DNA of 64,000 nucleotides from Pyronema omphalodes (Eukaryota; Ascomycota; Pezizomycetes; Pezizales; Pyronemataceae): contig JAJJXM010000119.1 in the NCBI GenBank assembly GCA_024516155.1, positions 1 to 64,000 on the forward strand, read 5' to 3'. The notes under the pieces were generated by a model. It made no database searches. It saw nothing but the letters and a program-made list of their open reading frames with translations, and had not been told where the DNA came from. Shown here one piece after another: positions 12,621-24,013 of the stretch. Both the position numbers and the translations under genes were made by a program. How positions within the stretch are numbered: position 1 is the first letter of the stretch; every line of letters begins with the position of its first letter.

Positions 12621-12750
12621 AACCCAACCCAACCCAACCCAACCCAACCCAACCCAACCCAACCCAACCCAACCCAACCCAACCCAACCCAACCCAACCC
12701 AACCCAACCCAACCCAACCCAACCCAACCCAACCCAACCCAACCCAACCC
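12621..12750. repeat. (AACCC)26 array, GGGTT on the minus strand
   Basis: There are 26 perfect copies over 130 bases. The minus strand has runs of three G every two bases and could form G-quadruplexes. Long minus-strand frames across it encode only Gly-Trp-Val-Gly-Leu repeats and are not genes. Confidence 0.97.
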
Positions 12751-12959
12751 CCCAACTCATAGTCCGCAATAAAAAATCCTCAACATCCATATCCATATCG
12801 CGATTCCCGGGCATCCATAGCTACAGCTACAGAAACTAGGAGCATGGATGTGGATGTGGGTGAGGATGGGGATGGGGATGTGGATGGGGATGGGGATGGG
12901 TATGTTTTCTACTGGCACTGGTGGATAGATACTATTCATGTATGTATCACTTGCGTACT

Positions 12960-13375
12960 GGAGAGAGAGGCGGAAGGAGAGGTCTGAAATGAAGGGGAAA
13001 AGTCGGGGGAGAGGCGGAGTGGGGAGGTATAAAGAGCAGAGAAGAGAGGAGAGGAGTAGAGAGGGTTGAAGTAGAGAGGTGAGGAGAGAAGAAGAGAGTT
13101 AAGGATCGCGGAGGATCGCAGAGGCAGGGTACGAATAACGGGGTGAGAGTGTCTAGTTGAGAGTGTCGGGTGGGAAAAGAGCAAACAGGGCTCCAAAATG
13201 AAACGACGACAATGAAAACCAGCAGGCAGAAGAGAGGTAGTAACAGGCCCAAGAAATGAAGTACGCTCTGGGGCGGATCCCAGAGAGACTCTAAGGTAAC
13301 AGCTGGAGCCTCGAAATTTAATTGGACTGTGCTGTACGTCATAACCTTAAGGTTGGGAACGTTCAAGAAAATCAA
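12960..13375 (+). mobile_element. 5'-truncated LINE 3' end, copy L1
   Basis: Flanked by a 14-base target duplication with one mismatch (ATCACTTGCGTACT at 12946-12959, ATCACTCGCGTACT at 13376-13389). The 3' part is closely similar to the reverse complement of 30450-30700 and ends in CGTTCAAGAAAATCAA-type tail sequence shared with the other two LINE ends in the window. Purine-rich GAGAGG repeats fill the first half. It carries no coding sequence; the 142-codon minus-strand frame is antisense 3' UTR. Confidence 0.85.
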
Positions 13376-13389
13376 ATCACTCGCGTACT

Positions 13390-14126
13390 CATTTACTAAC
13401 TTTCACATCGCTCATACGTCGTGCATGGAAATTATAACAACACTGAATACTTAGTACTACGGTGATCGGTATACAGGAATACAGGAAAACATAATGATGC
13501 CCAGTAGGTAGTAGATAGCAGATAGCATCTATTATCCTGAATTATGTTGATTATATTCTGTTACGTTCTACTGCATCACACACATTACATTTTAGTGAAT
13601 CACACATATGACTCTCGGCTTACAGAAAAAAAGATAGAGATGTTCAATTATTTTCATTCATCATTCAATATTTAATATTCGCTTTTGTTAATGCCTATTA
13701 ATTTTCATCATTCAATATCCAATTCTATCATTCATCATATAATCCCATCACCCCGTCACCCCGTTATTCTATTCCCCTTCTATCAAGCAATATTTCTTTG
13801 TCCCCACCGGACTCTACAAATATCCCACCCGAATCGCTTCAAATTGATGATATATACAGTATATAGATCCCGAAAACTCCCATGATATACAATATAAGAT
13901 ATATAGTCCTATCAAGTATTAGTAACGTGCTCTGACTACATACCTCTATCCATTGTATAACTTGTAACTTGTAACTTACAAGTTGATCAGCCCCGATATC
14001 GAAATTTATATATCACTCGCATTAAAAGCACTTAAGCCCCCCCTCCCCCTACACCCTGGAAGTTCGAATATCAAGTATCAATCATCGCGTATCAAATCAA
14101 AAAACCAAAACGCCATAAACAGAGCA
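13390..14126. other. AT-rich intergenic DNA, no gene seen
   Basis: Contains repeated CATTCAAT/ATCATTCA words (13650-13740); no coding frame is supported. Confidence 0.4.
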
Positions 14127-14420
14127 ATGACAGCACCAACCTCTTCTCAAGCCCTCGAAGCACTAAGGCACCATATCACCCCTGCACTACCAAGTCCCCA
14201 TATCATCCCCACCCCTCCCATCGGATTAATCATCAACCCGAATGAAAATACCATACCTGCACTTCTCCCGTATCCATCAGAAGCAAGGCCTGGGGGCTTG
14301 GAAGATCGGAGGAATAGTAGTGGGGTGAGATGTAGGGGTTGTAGGGGTTGCGGGGGTTGTGGGGATTATAAGACTGTGATAAAAAAGCGGGAGAATTTTA
14401 GAATGCGACGGAGATGTTAG
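14127..14420 (+). CDS. Possible small hypothetical protein with a Cys cluster
   Basis: An ORF of 97 residues starting at an ATG in reasonable context (GAGCAATGACAG). The N half is Pro/Ile-rich (ALEALRHHITPALPSPHIIP) and the C end has a CRGCRGCGGCG cluster that could bind metal but also arises from a GGGGTTGTA-type simple repeat. No family is recognised and no intron is evident. It may be a chance frame in low-complexity DNA. Confidence 0.2.
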   Translation: MTAPTSSQALEALRHHITPALPSPHIIPTPPIGLIINPNENTIPALLPYPSEARPGGLEDRRNSSGVRCRGCRGCGGCGDYKTVIKKRENFRMRRRC

Positions 14421-15707
14421 ATATATACAGGGACGAACATGATAGTGATGGATGATGATGCTTGTAGTGTTGCGGGGGTTTTTTTTGTTCTGTTTTGAAT
14501 TTGGCTAAGGGCTTTCAGTTCTTTCAGTTCTTTCTTACCGTGTATTTTACTATTATAAACCGGCCTCAGAGTACATGCGATCAAAACCAGGCATTTTTGC
14601 GGCATTGCGGATCAGATGGACCGGAGTCTGTAAGTTGAGGTAACCATGTGTAACCATATGTACCTATATTCGCCTATACCCAAGATCACTTACAATCACT
14701 CGATGTGCTTCGAAAATTCCTGCAGATGCAACATAGACCGTGAAGAGAGTCAGAGACATAGATTGAGATACAGAAAAATCTTGTCCTGGAACCGTGTTTT
14801 AGTAAGTAGCATGAGTAATGGACTATAGACACCATGGCTTAGCTGTCTAAAAGTCTAATACGCCATAGATTCCGTGGCAGCTAGCCAATAGGTACGGAAT
14901 CCTGATGATAGATGGACTGGATCAAGACCAGCTCATGCAACCCGGTCCCCAGGCCGGAAAATCAACCTGAACCAACAGGTCTTGGAGATTATAAAGACTG
15001 GACTCACTGGACTGGACTCACTGGACTGACTTTGGGCGACCCAGTCCAAAAATATTACTATTAAGTGAGATGAATCATGAGATATCAATGATATCTGATG
15101 GATCTGTTTTCTCGGCCGAGTGTAGATGGTCCTGGACGTCAATGGGTTGCTTACTAATATTTCTAAGGACGTTTTTACATCCACATCTAGTAATAATAGA
15201 GCTGTTTGGCTTGTTTGCACAGAGAAAAAAAGGTATAATATTCATGTTTTCCGTGTCACCAAACGCACCCCAACAGTTGCCGAGATGGAGAGCTTATTGC
15301 TGTTATATTTGGGTAGTACCTTCACATTAAATTTCTGAGCATGGTATATCCTTCTTTATGTTATTGTTTATAGGGGTTCTGATGGATATTAGTAATTGCA
15401 GTGCACCAATGTCTGTATGAAAATGTGTTCTTGTCTAGGAGTTTTGATATATCCATGTACAATAAATGAATCTGTCATGGGCGTATTTGGCGACTGAATA
15501 ACTCGACCCCCACTGACAAGCTAGGCTGGACTGATAGACGCGGATGAAAAACATACTGAATAGCCCCTATTCAAGTAGATCTCATAACTTCATTTCACCA
15601 GTTTCGAGGCTTTAAACAGGCAGAATTAGAACTTTATCATTAGAATCGATTATATTGCTTATTGTTGCACAACATCTAATCCAGCATGACATCAAGCGTG
15701 GTAAAAA
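14421..15707. other. No recognised gene; GGACTCACT repeats near 14995-15035
   Basis: A short direct repeat of ACTGGACTCACTGG and a CCGGTCCCCAGGCCGG word at 14940-15060 suggest another GGACC-family fragment. A 70-codon frame at 15126-15338 has no recognised relative. Confidence 0.35.
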
Positions 15708-17062
15708 TTACGCATCACAGGCCACAGATCTTTTGGGCTTTCGTCCATAAACCAAATAACTATTGTTGTATTAACATACTTGAAACTATTTTCTCTAGAA
15801 TGAATGAGAATACGTACTGTTTGAGATACATATGATAATTTTTATTGAGAACCGCGGCCAATGCAGCGTCGCAGATAGCACGAGCCTCATCGGATCCCAT
15901 TCCCAGAACTCTAGTGAATGACGCCATTCCATAGCTTTCAAAAGCGCTCTCGCAGTTCAGCAATGCCATTGCACCAATATGTTTCTGTCTGGGATCCTTT
16001 GGCCATGGACCCATAGGCTCCTTGGCTTCCAGCATCTGTACATCCTCAAACCCTGCTCTCTCCAAAAGCATCTTCAGGAATTCTAGCTTTGGAATGGGTC
16101 GTCCCATTTTAATCATGGATTCTCGTAAATGTTCTACGTATATCTTTGCGGCGTTATCGGGCGCCATCGTACCGTCATCACAGTTGATTGTGAAACTATA
16201 TTCGCAGAGTTCAACGTAACCTCCGGGACTTGTGCAACTAAAGAAACAGGTCAGAGGTGAAACTGACATATATATATATCTCTGGGTACTTACCGCATAA
16301 TCTCGGTTATAAGATGGTTCCAATCGCTAACACCAGAGGCAATATTCCGACAGTGAATGAAGTCAATTGAGTCCTAATATCATGAGAAATTACCATCTCT
16401 TGTTCAAGTTCCGCGCAGTGATTTCATGATGGGGATACGCACATCCTTGAAGGTCCATTCCAACATAGCGTCATCCACTACAAAATGGCTACAACCAGAA
16501 TTAGCTTTCCTAGAAGTAGGACAATATAAATATCGGTATTCAAGCTCACCAATTGACCGGAACACAGTCTGGTTGTATCGGGCTAAGATCAGTCCCGATA
16601 ACCTCCGCCATGGGGTATTCATCTGCCATATCTATGGCCCATATTCCTGTACCGGTGCCGATATCCAATATGCGACGAGGTTCGTGAATGGGGGCCTGAT
16701 GAAGCTTGTCGTCCCATACCATGCGCATGATTTCATGGTTCAAGTCTAGTCTGTTCGGTCCCTTAATAAAATCCCCAACATTATTTCCAACTAACGGCGC
16801 TTCCAGTCGAGTCTCCACATACCGATCCTGTTCCTTTTCATCCGTTGGCAGGAGATATTTATCAGGTCCATAATAAGTGTGGTATCGTCGGCCGTTTTCG
16901 AAAAGATACTGATGTACTGATGATGTGAGGCTTGCCGTTCTTGTATTATAGCCCGCGGAATCATAATCCCTATCATCAGGCCTTTCGAGCTGCGTAAGTT
17001 AGAATAGAAACCACGGAAATACTAGAAGGGAAACTCACTATAGATGGATCGACCTCAAGCAT
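15708..17062 (-). CDS. MT2: SAM-dependent methyltransferase, LaeA-like/UMTA family
   Basis: Same seven-exon structure as the other paralogues, read on the minus strand from ATG 17062 to TAA 15708. Exon 1 gives MLEVDPSI; exon 3 carries ILDIGTGTGIWAIDMA and VIGTDLSPIQPDCVP; exon 4 gives CHFVVDDAMLEWTFKD; exon 6 gives CTSPGGYVELCEYSFTINC through RNKNYHMYLK-like residues (here LNKNYHMYLK). The last exon encodes a YGRKPKRSVACDA tail, different from the other copies. It keeps all SAM-motif residues, so it is probably functional. Variants against the family are YNTRTAS for YDTSTAS and VHQYLFEN for VNQYIFEN. It lies on the same strand as the possible secreted protein gene 1.8 kb upstream. Confidence 0.87.
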
Positions 17063-17129
17063 TGCGTTGACTTCTGTCGGTTTGTGTGTACTGTGCTGAA
17101 GAGCTAGGCTGATATGTTTTGGCAGACTA

Positions 17130-17156
17130 GGGGGTTTACCGATCAATATAGAGTTC
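17130..17156 (-). promoter_or_regulatory. Core promoter box of MT2
   Basis: On the minus strand it reads GAACTCTATATTGATCGG then TAAACC, about 70 to 95 bases upstream of the start; nearly identical to the MT7 box. Confidence 0.6.
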
Positions 17157-18839
17157 TACAACCAGCTGCCGACGTGGTCAAACGTAGGCGATAGCCGAAG
17201 TCTTCAGTGCATGCAGGATGAAGTGCAATTCTCATTGAAGAGATTTAGGGGATTCTGTGGCGCTGTATATCGCTACTGAAGCACTGCCAAGCCGCACATA
17301 GACACTTATCTGTGCATTAGCGCGCAGTTGGTTACGAAAAGGCTATGTTGCATATGTACCGGACGTCAGGGTATCTCAATGAAGGCAGGATTGTAGGAGT
17401 GGCTGATACAAGACATGTGACCATTTGCTGTATGCAGGGCATTGACTCTGGGCGTATTACAGTCCTGTTGATCTCATCAACACCAGTAATTCAACATAAT
17501 ACAGATAAGAAAAGCTGAACTTAGAGCCAATATGTTTTTCCTCCTGTGTGCGGGGAGACATCTCTTGGTGTGGTACCTCACCGATGTTGCAGTGTTGGCG
17601 GTGCAGCTCGAGTACCAGTGCGCAAGTGATTCAGTCCCAAACTAGCCTCGTTTGAATTATGTCTTTGGTATCTGCATGTAGTAGGAATGTTCCATACCCC
17701 CATTCTGCCCACGCAGGTGAGCTTCGGAGTAAAACGGTGCTTTTTGCATGGAAGAAGGATATTTGCAAGATGCATAAGCACGTAGATATTAATTGTTGAC
17801 GGGGTAAGAATACCAATATTACGATGGTTGTATTTCGCGGAGGTGCATGTTCAATCCCGCTGTATCAAGACTTTGCCCAATACGGGGTTAAGGCGCATGC
17901 TAGAGGCTCTCCTGTTGGTATGTATGTCAACTGTGTAGGGTGCTGGTTCGAAAATATTCCATCCCGTCATTGCCCCTCCATGCCTTCAGAAATCTCTGGA
18001 TATGCTTCCGGGTTATTTGCTTACTATTTTTAATTGGACTTTTTCAGGAATCGCGAAATTCAATGCTGTAATTATTCTGAAGTGATGGAAGCTGGTTGCC
18101 AGAAGCCCAAAATATGGAGTCTGCAGCGGATGGGTATTGCGCTTGGCACTAATCACGACGGCGAAGTGATGCTTGTTTCGAATTTCAGGTACAGATTTTA
18201 TCAACATTACATCTAAAGTTACTTTAGTTACCTATCTATTCAATCATTTAATTCCTCATAGATATTTATTTATTTTAATCAGCTGATACGATGGCCATCG
18301 ATCGATTGTTATACTGAGTGATAGAACATGAAACGCAGATACTGCATTTATATGCCACTCGGGAGAAGACCCGTACAGATTGGCCCGCTAAATATAAATA
18401 ATTGTAGCAAAATAACCGCTCTTGGAAGATGGGGGCATATATATTACTATGTAATAATAAACATTCTATTCGATTTTCCCGAGTCTCATTTCAGTCGTTA
18501 TTTCAATCACCTCACCTTCCTGACCATACATCACTTCGGTATCGACGATACCGCCCAACATATCGCAACATGATTCCCTTAGAAGTCTCATGTTATGTCA
18601 CACTACAATCATTATGAGAGGGTTTTCTCTAAGTAGCACATACTACGTACTGAGTACCCCAAAGACACAATTCGATTATGCCAGTATATGAGTCCAAGTC
18701 GACTAATGTGCCTCTTTCAAGCATAGATTCTTCTGCACTTGTCTTAAATATCGTAGAGAAATATGCCCGTGTATCACTCGATACACTCTAAGCAAGATCT
18801 ACCACGTAAGGAAGAAGAGGAGGAGAGTCAGTAGACAGG
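17157..18839. other. No confidently recognised gene
   Basis: Two consecutive plus-strand frames at 17824-18033 and 18034-18216 contain several Cys (e.g. CVGCWFENIPSRHC and CCNYSEVMEAGC) and could be exons of a Cys-rich gene joined by an intron near 18020-18060, but no splice model gave a convincing protein. Otherwise nothing is seen. Confidence 0.3.
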
Positions 18840-19308
18840 CTAGGATTCCCCAAGATTCCCTAGGATTCCATAAACAATTACTATTGGATAGTCGCGACAG
18901 ATGAAAAGAGTGTCAAGCAAAAAGCCAAATCTTCCCCTCTTACTTCGCCCTTGCGGCTGATGCATCCCTCTGATATTCCTCCCGTCGTATCTTTCCCGAG
19001 CCGCCGTGGAATCACTCTGATATTTACCTACATCGTGTCCGGTGCCCTGGTACACCAAAAAGGGTAATAAAAACAGCTTGACGACTTACCCATGATTCGC
19101 CCGCTTCTTGTGCCGCAGCATATGCCGGTGCGGTAGCGTCTTTTGTAGGCAAATTTTCAGCCCTGGAATTGTCGGGGGTGTCAAAACTGCCATCTAGCTC
19201 GCTTAATAGCGGTGTTGCTCGCTTAGCGCCTTCTAAACAGCTTACACAATAAGCTTGTAAAGCTAAAGTTGATACGCATAACGAAGCACAAGCGGCAGTA
19301 ACTTTCAT
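18840..19308 (-). CDS. Candidate small secreted protein
   Basis: Two exons, 19308-19090 (73 codons) and 19046-18840 (69 codons with TAG), are joined in phase by a 43-base intron with GTAAGT and ACCAG borders, giving 141 residues. The N-terminus MKVTAACASLCVSTLALQAY is a plausible signal peptide. The rest has no recognised domain: an acidic/Ala-rich segment (SELDGSFDTPDNSRAENL), then a basic one (RSKRGRFGF) and a hydrophobic stretch DYPIVIVYGILG. KR pairs could be Kex2 sites. Size and secretion fit a fungal effector-like protein, which is inference. The neighbour on the same strand is MT2. The intron is at the short end for fungi, so the second exon is less sure than the first. Confidence 0.42.
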
Positions 19309-19947
19309 TTTGATTCTGTACGATTTACCAATTACAGCAGCCGTGTTCGATGGCCTATCAACTTAAACTCGTAACGAATGCACTTCAGGGTTTCATCCTT
19401 CCTCCCTCTTAGCTGCTATCACAAACGCTGATGGAACTGCAATAACAATGAACAGAGAACCTCTTCATAGCAATACATTATCCAGCAATAATCACTCAAT
19501 AGGAAAACATGACTGCCATGTGGATGGTTTTAATATCGGAAACCGGAATGTTTTAATATTGTAATATTCTGATGAAATGTAAACACTTTGTATGGTAGTC
19601 TCAGAAACATGTGCCACAGCTGAAATTCCGGCCGAATCCATTTGTGGTAAATCAATCATCACCCTGTATATTGTCTGAGTCATACAAAGGCAAGTTCCAT
19701 TAAATGATGACCTTTGTATAAGATCATGCCCAACCGGTCCAGAAGTACCCCTTCGGTGAGCTTCTGCTACATGGATTCCGTCCTATGTGCAAATCTTTGT
19801 ATTGATGAGGAATTACTAATCCGTGTGCTCTCCGTAGTACGTCTTAAATTGGGTTAAGGGAATAACTAGCAACATTCAACGCGCGTTCTGCACCCCGTAC
19901 TGTGGCGGCCGTTTATCGAGTGATCGTAGGTGCAAATTGCGGCATCC
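19309..19947. other. 5' flank of the candidate secreted protein gene; no gene seen
   Basis: Around 19320-19430 the words GATTTACCAATT, GCCGT-TT-GA-GCCT and TTCATCCTTCCTCC recur in eroded form near 26605-26700 and faintly near 40190-40280, suggesting old duplicated flanks. No coding frame is supported. Confidence 0.35.
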
Positions 19948-19962
19948 TACATGCTCTGTAAT

Positions 19963-20627
19963 TGATTGATTGATTGATTGATTCTTAAACGTTCCCAACC
20001 GTAAGGTCATGACGTGGTCTGTGTTTATATACATCTTTAGGCCCCGGTCTGTAATCCTGGAGGCCTAATGGGAAAAGCCCCAGAGCATTCTTGATTGTTT
20101 GGGGCCACAGCACCCTGGTGTTCTCCATGCTGATTTTCTTTCGCGTCAATATAGTCTAGAGCCCTGTACGCTCAATTATTATTCCGCCTAGTCATTCACC
20201 TCATTCCTCTTCCCTTCCCTTCACATCTAAATCCTTTTTTTTTCTTCTTTTTTTTTTTTTTTTTTTAATTTATTTCTTGGACCTTATACCACTGCCGGGC
20301 TACTTCTTCCCCTTCTCTCCTCCTCCGTCCCTCCGCCTGGTCTCATCGAGAGGAAGGTCTCCAAGTGCGTGAAAGGCGTTGCCTGACTGTTTCAGTCGTG
20401 CGGCGTTATTCGAGCGGTGTTTCCGTGGCATTTCGCTTGGTCAGGAACGCCAAGAGGAAGGGCAACTCTGGTTTCACGATAGAAATCGACGAAATCTACG
20501 TGAATCTCTCTGGAACTTCACAGAGGTACGCAGCCGAGTGCTGAGATTCCGAATCCAATGGAAAGGTCGGTGGTTTCGGTGCTCTTTCTGCAGAACGTAG
20601 GGTCGTCCAGTAAGAAAGGTGGAGGAT
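19963..20627 (-). mobile_element. 5'-truncated LINE 3' end, copy L2
   Basis: Flanked by a perfect 15-base target duplication TACATGCTCTGTAAT (19948-19962 and 20628-20642). On the minus strand it ends in CAACCGTAAGG-like sequence followed by an AATC repeat tail (TGATTGATTGATTGATTGAT on the plus strand), matching the signature of L1 and L3 but with a different body. An internal T-run (about 20228-20265) is an A-run in the element. No reverse-transcriptase coding sequence remains. Confidence 0.85.
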
Positions 20628-20642
20628 TACATGCTCTGTAAT

Positions 20643-21144
20643 GTTCCGCTGTCACAAGCAAAATAATAAGCGCATGTAAAATACTCATCTATTAAATTTC
20701 AGATCTGCAATAGACCATACAAAATCATATTAATTATACAGAGACCGTGATGCATGCTGGACACTTTTTCAAGATAGCGTGAAACAATAAGACATGAAGA
20801 AAACTTGTGTGTCATCAAATTCGATTTTGCAAGCGCCGTGGTGGGGCTGTAAACGCTTTATTACCATCTAGTTTTAGGTACAAGAAGTTTCATCCGACAG
20901 ACGGCGCTATGTTTCTTCAGAGACTTCCCATATCTATTTCATGGAAATGGAACACACGAGTGATATTTCCGTGAGTTCATACAGATTACCTCGGTGGAAA
21001 TCACGCGACGCGTAGTATATACGAATTTCGATCGGTCTGATTGATCATTGCTTGACGGCGGGATTTAATTATGGGTATTTCAAACGAAGAAACGAGATAG
21101 AGAAAATGTTGCAGCGGAAAAAGTGGAATTGTAATCGGTAAAGG
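20643..21144. other. No recognised gene
   Basis: AT-rich sequence with nothing supported. Confidence 0.4.
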
Positions 21145-22693
21145 CCCTTTGGTACAAGAAATCGAGTGAGAGTGGTTTAGTCCAAACACCTTAGTGGTTT
21201 AGTTAAACACCGAAAGTGTTTAGTTAAACACCCTAAACACCAAAGTTGTTTAGTCTGATTTAAGGTGTTTAGCTAAACCACCTAGCGTTGTTTGAAAGTG
21301 TTTGATTAAACACCCCTAAACAGCAAAGTTGTTTAGTGTGGTTTATGATGTTTAACTAAACAACCTAGCGTTGTTTAGTTACACAACAACTTTAAATGTT
21401 TTTATGGGGTTTATTTGAACCATCCAAACTGGTTTAAAAAAAAACCCAATTTGTCTTTAAGGATGTTTAAATAAACAACTGCATTTTTGCTTATTCTTTA
21501 GGGTTTATTTAAACACCCTAGGAATGTTCAAATAAAAACCTTCTTTTTCGCTTATTCTTTGGTGTTTATTTAAAGTTTTAAACGCCCTAGGGGTGTGTAG
21601 ATAAACACCCAATTTGTGTTTAACGATGTTTAAATAAACACCTTCTTTGTTGCTTATTCTTCGGGGTTTATTTGAACTATCCTCTCATGTTTAAATAAAC
21701 ATCTACAGTCCACTTCCTAGGGATGGCTTTTCCATGGTTCATATAAATCACCCTGCAGTGTTCTACTGAACATTCAGTTTTAAACTGTAGAGCTGTGTTC
21801 TGCTTATGTTTGTTGATGGAAGTGGATATTGCCTTAGTGCGCATCCCTTCCTTATGTTCTGTTCGTTCTGCCGTTGTTGTTCCTCGTTCTTCATCCATTT
21901 CATTCACTTGTTTCTCCACCTCCATCTTTCCGTCTTGTTTGACTGTAAGTTTTTCCTCATGTCAAATGTTTGTCCCTCTACAGAATGTGCTAGTTCATAC
22001 ACCATACGCCACCGGAAGGACAAAAGGGAGAGAGGGGTGGGGGGGGGGGGGGGGGGGGATATGAACTTCTAGATACTCGCTGAGTCAAGTACTGCAAACC
22101 AACCCCACAAATATCTACAATGCGAACCAGACAAACAGTATGCTCAGACAACCTAAGTATATTTACTGAAGCGAACCATGATTCCAGCATATATAAGGGT
22201 CCATTACAAAAGGCACAAAGCAAATGGTACTACACAGAGAGGAGGAGCAGGAGTAGGAGGGGTGAGGAGGGAGGTGGGAGGTTCCTGTATGTATAGATAG
22301 AAGACCTGGCAATAGCTAGAAACATGTTACATAATGAGCGAGTGGTTTAGTAATTAATTTAACACATTTAAGAAATATCTGAGGTGCTTGATCAACCCAC
22401 TATTGTGCAAGGTGTTTGGAGGTGTTTGGAGGTGTTTAGTAGGTGTTTAGTAGGTGTTTAGTAGGTGTTTAGTAGGTGTTTAGTAGGTGTTTAGTAGGTG
22501 TTTAGTAGGTGTTTAGTAGGTGTTTAGTAGGTGTTTAGTAGGTGTTTAATTCGGTGTTTAATTCGGTGTTTAAAGGTGTTTAGTAGGTGTTTAACAAGGT
22601 GTTTAGTAAATGAATTTTGTGGGTGTTTAAATTAAACATCTTCTGTGGTTTAAGGTGTGGTTTGATTAAACACCTTTTTTTTGTACCACAGGG
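21145..22693. mobile_element. Element S, copy 1: DNA element with subterminal GGTGTTTA arrays
   Basis: Ends are CCCTTTGGTACAAG and TTGTACCACAGGG, an imperfect inverted repeat (CCCTNTGGTACAA). The left 500 bases hold many copies, on both strands, of GTGTTTA(G/A)-TAAACACC words that form short palindromes such as GTGTTTAGTTAAACAC; the right end holds a tandem array of the same word. The centre (21660-22400) is nearly identical to 34690-35420 in copy 2. No transposase is encoded; the 82-codon minus-strand frame (21925-21677) is conserved in copy 2 (34953-34708), but element DNA identity alone explains that. No clear target duplication was found. Confidence 0.75.
22411..22610. repeat. Minisatellite of 11-base unit AGGTGTTTAGT inside element S copy 1
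   Basis: Roughly eleven clean copies plus variants (GGTGTTTGGA, GGTGTTTAATTC, GGTGTTTAACA). Copy 2 has a shorter, more variable version at 35431-35608, so the array expanded after the copies separated. Confidence 0.9.
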
Positions 22694-24013
22694 GAAACTC
22701 GAAGGATAAAAGTGAGGTCCATTATGTTTATGCCGGTGAGTTTTTCTTGGCAGCGCTGGGTAACGTGCTTTACGGAGGCTGGATCTACAAATTCTTGTAT
22801 AGGAGCCAATGTTTTGCACTAATTTTGTCTGTGAATGTCGAATTCTGAAAGGTGAGTCTAACTCATTAATCATGGTGAATTTAAGCCGTAGACCCCTTCT
22901 ATGCTACTTCAACTGCCCTCCACAGCCTTTCAATCTTGAGCGTTATTTGAGAAGCTCAAATGTCATAAATCTTCCCAATCCCGAGCCGTTACTTTATTTA
23001 CTCTTGAAATAACACATAGCCTGGGTAACTCAACCCATATCTAGTAGAGCATGGTATCGGAAGTGTCATCGAAAAAATAACAGTTTGCCGCGGCTAGGCA
23101 CGCTGCACGCTGAGTTCAGGACGATGTAGGGGAACCGTATGTATGGTGAACAAAATGTCAAAACCATCTCATGCCGCATTGCGGCGAAGCCGCGCTCCGG
23201 CGAATTTTGACGGTAAAATCAGATGCAGGGAAGCTCTGCCAAACAACCACACCGGAAAATCCGAGCTTCTAGAAACACCCAGCTTTTTTTAATGATAATA
23301 CGATCACTTGTAAATACAAGTCCTGCAATAGTAGAGACTGGATTGCTTTGGGAAAGTATGTTTTTTGCGTTGGAATCCCGTGGAAGAAGAAAATGGGCAT
23401 GCATCAAGCTCTGTTGTGCGGCGCGCTGGACGACGGAACCATCCTGACCCAATACGGGGTTTGCAAGCTACATTTGTCCCCATCAGGCCCACGCACCCAG
23501 AGTTCCTCATGGTCCGTCCGGTCCAGTCCTGGTGCAAGCACCGGACTGGACCGCAAATTACAGTCCGGTCCGGTGCTTGGACCAGGACTGGCAGTCTTTT
23601 TATCACGATGGACCGGACCGACTGTGGGAGGCTATAGGTGATTGTGATCACAGAAGATCACTCACAGGTGAGCATGGGTGACCGTAGGCGACTGCAGGCT
23701 TCGTTTTCAGGGGGTGTGGAGAGTTAAAACGTTGTTTTCTTTCGCGTGGGGACGTTTTGGGGATAAGGAGATTAGGGGGCCTCATTAGGAGGCTTCGGCC
23801 TCGAGGACAGGATTTGGACAGTGCCATAGTTTCCCGCATAGGCCTTAGAGGCCTCGAACGGTGTATGATTAAAATGTAAATGTAAATGTAAAGGCTTCGT
23901 TTTCTGCGAGGAAACCTTTTTGCAGTGATGCTAGTAGTACCTAATATTACGAAATTTACTGACGACAATTTGACATCAAGTTTATGCATCCTCGGTTAGG
24001 GGGCGGGCAGGAT
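22694..24013. other. No gene; GGACC-family transposon end at 23498-23700
   Basis: CAGAGTTCCTCATGGTCCGT at 23498 resembles the terminal repeat of the hAT element at 42502 (CAGAGTTCGGCACGGTCCGT), followed by an inverted pair of CCGGACTGGACC-type words (23540-23595) and GGTGACCGTAGGCGACTG words. The other end could not be found with confidence. Frames at 23219-23651 lie within this repeat. Confidence 0.45.

Noticed and set aside
12529..12814. Minus-strand ORFs with Gly-Trp-Val-Gly-Leu repeats
   Set aside because: Direct translation of the (AACCC)26 array.
22411..22610. Regular short repeats suggesting a CRISPR array
   Set aside because: Unit is 11 bases in direct contact without unique spacers, and the genome is eukaryotic; it is a minisatellite inside a transposon.
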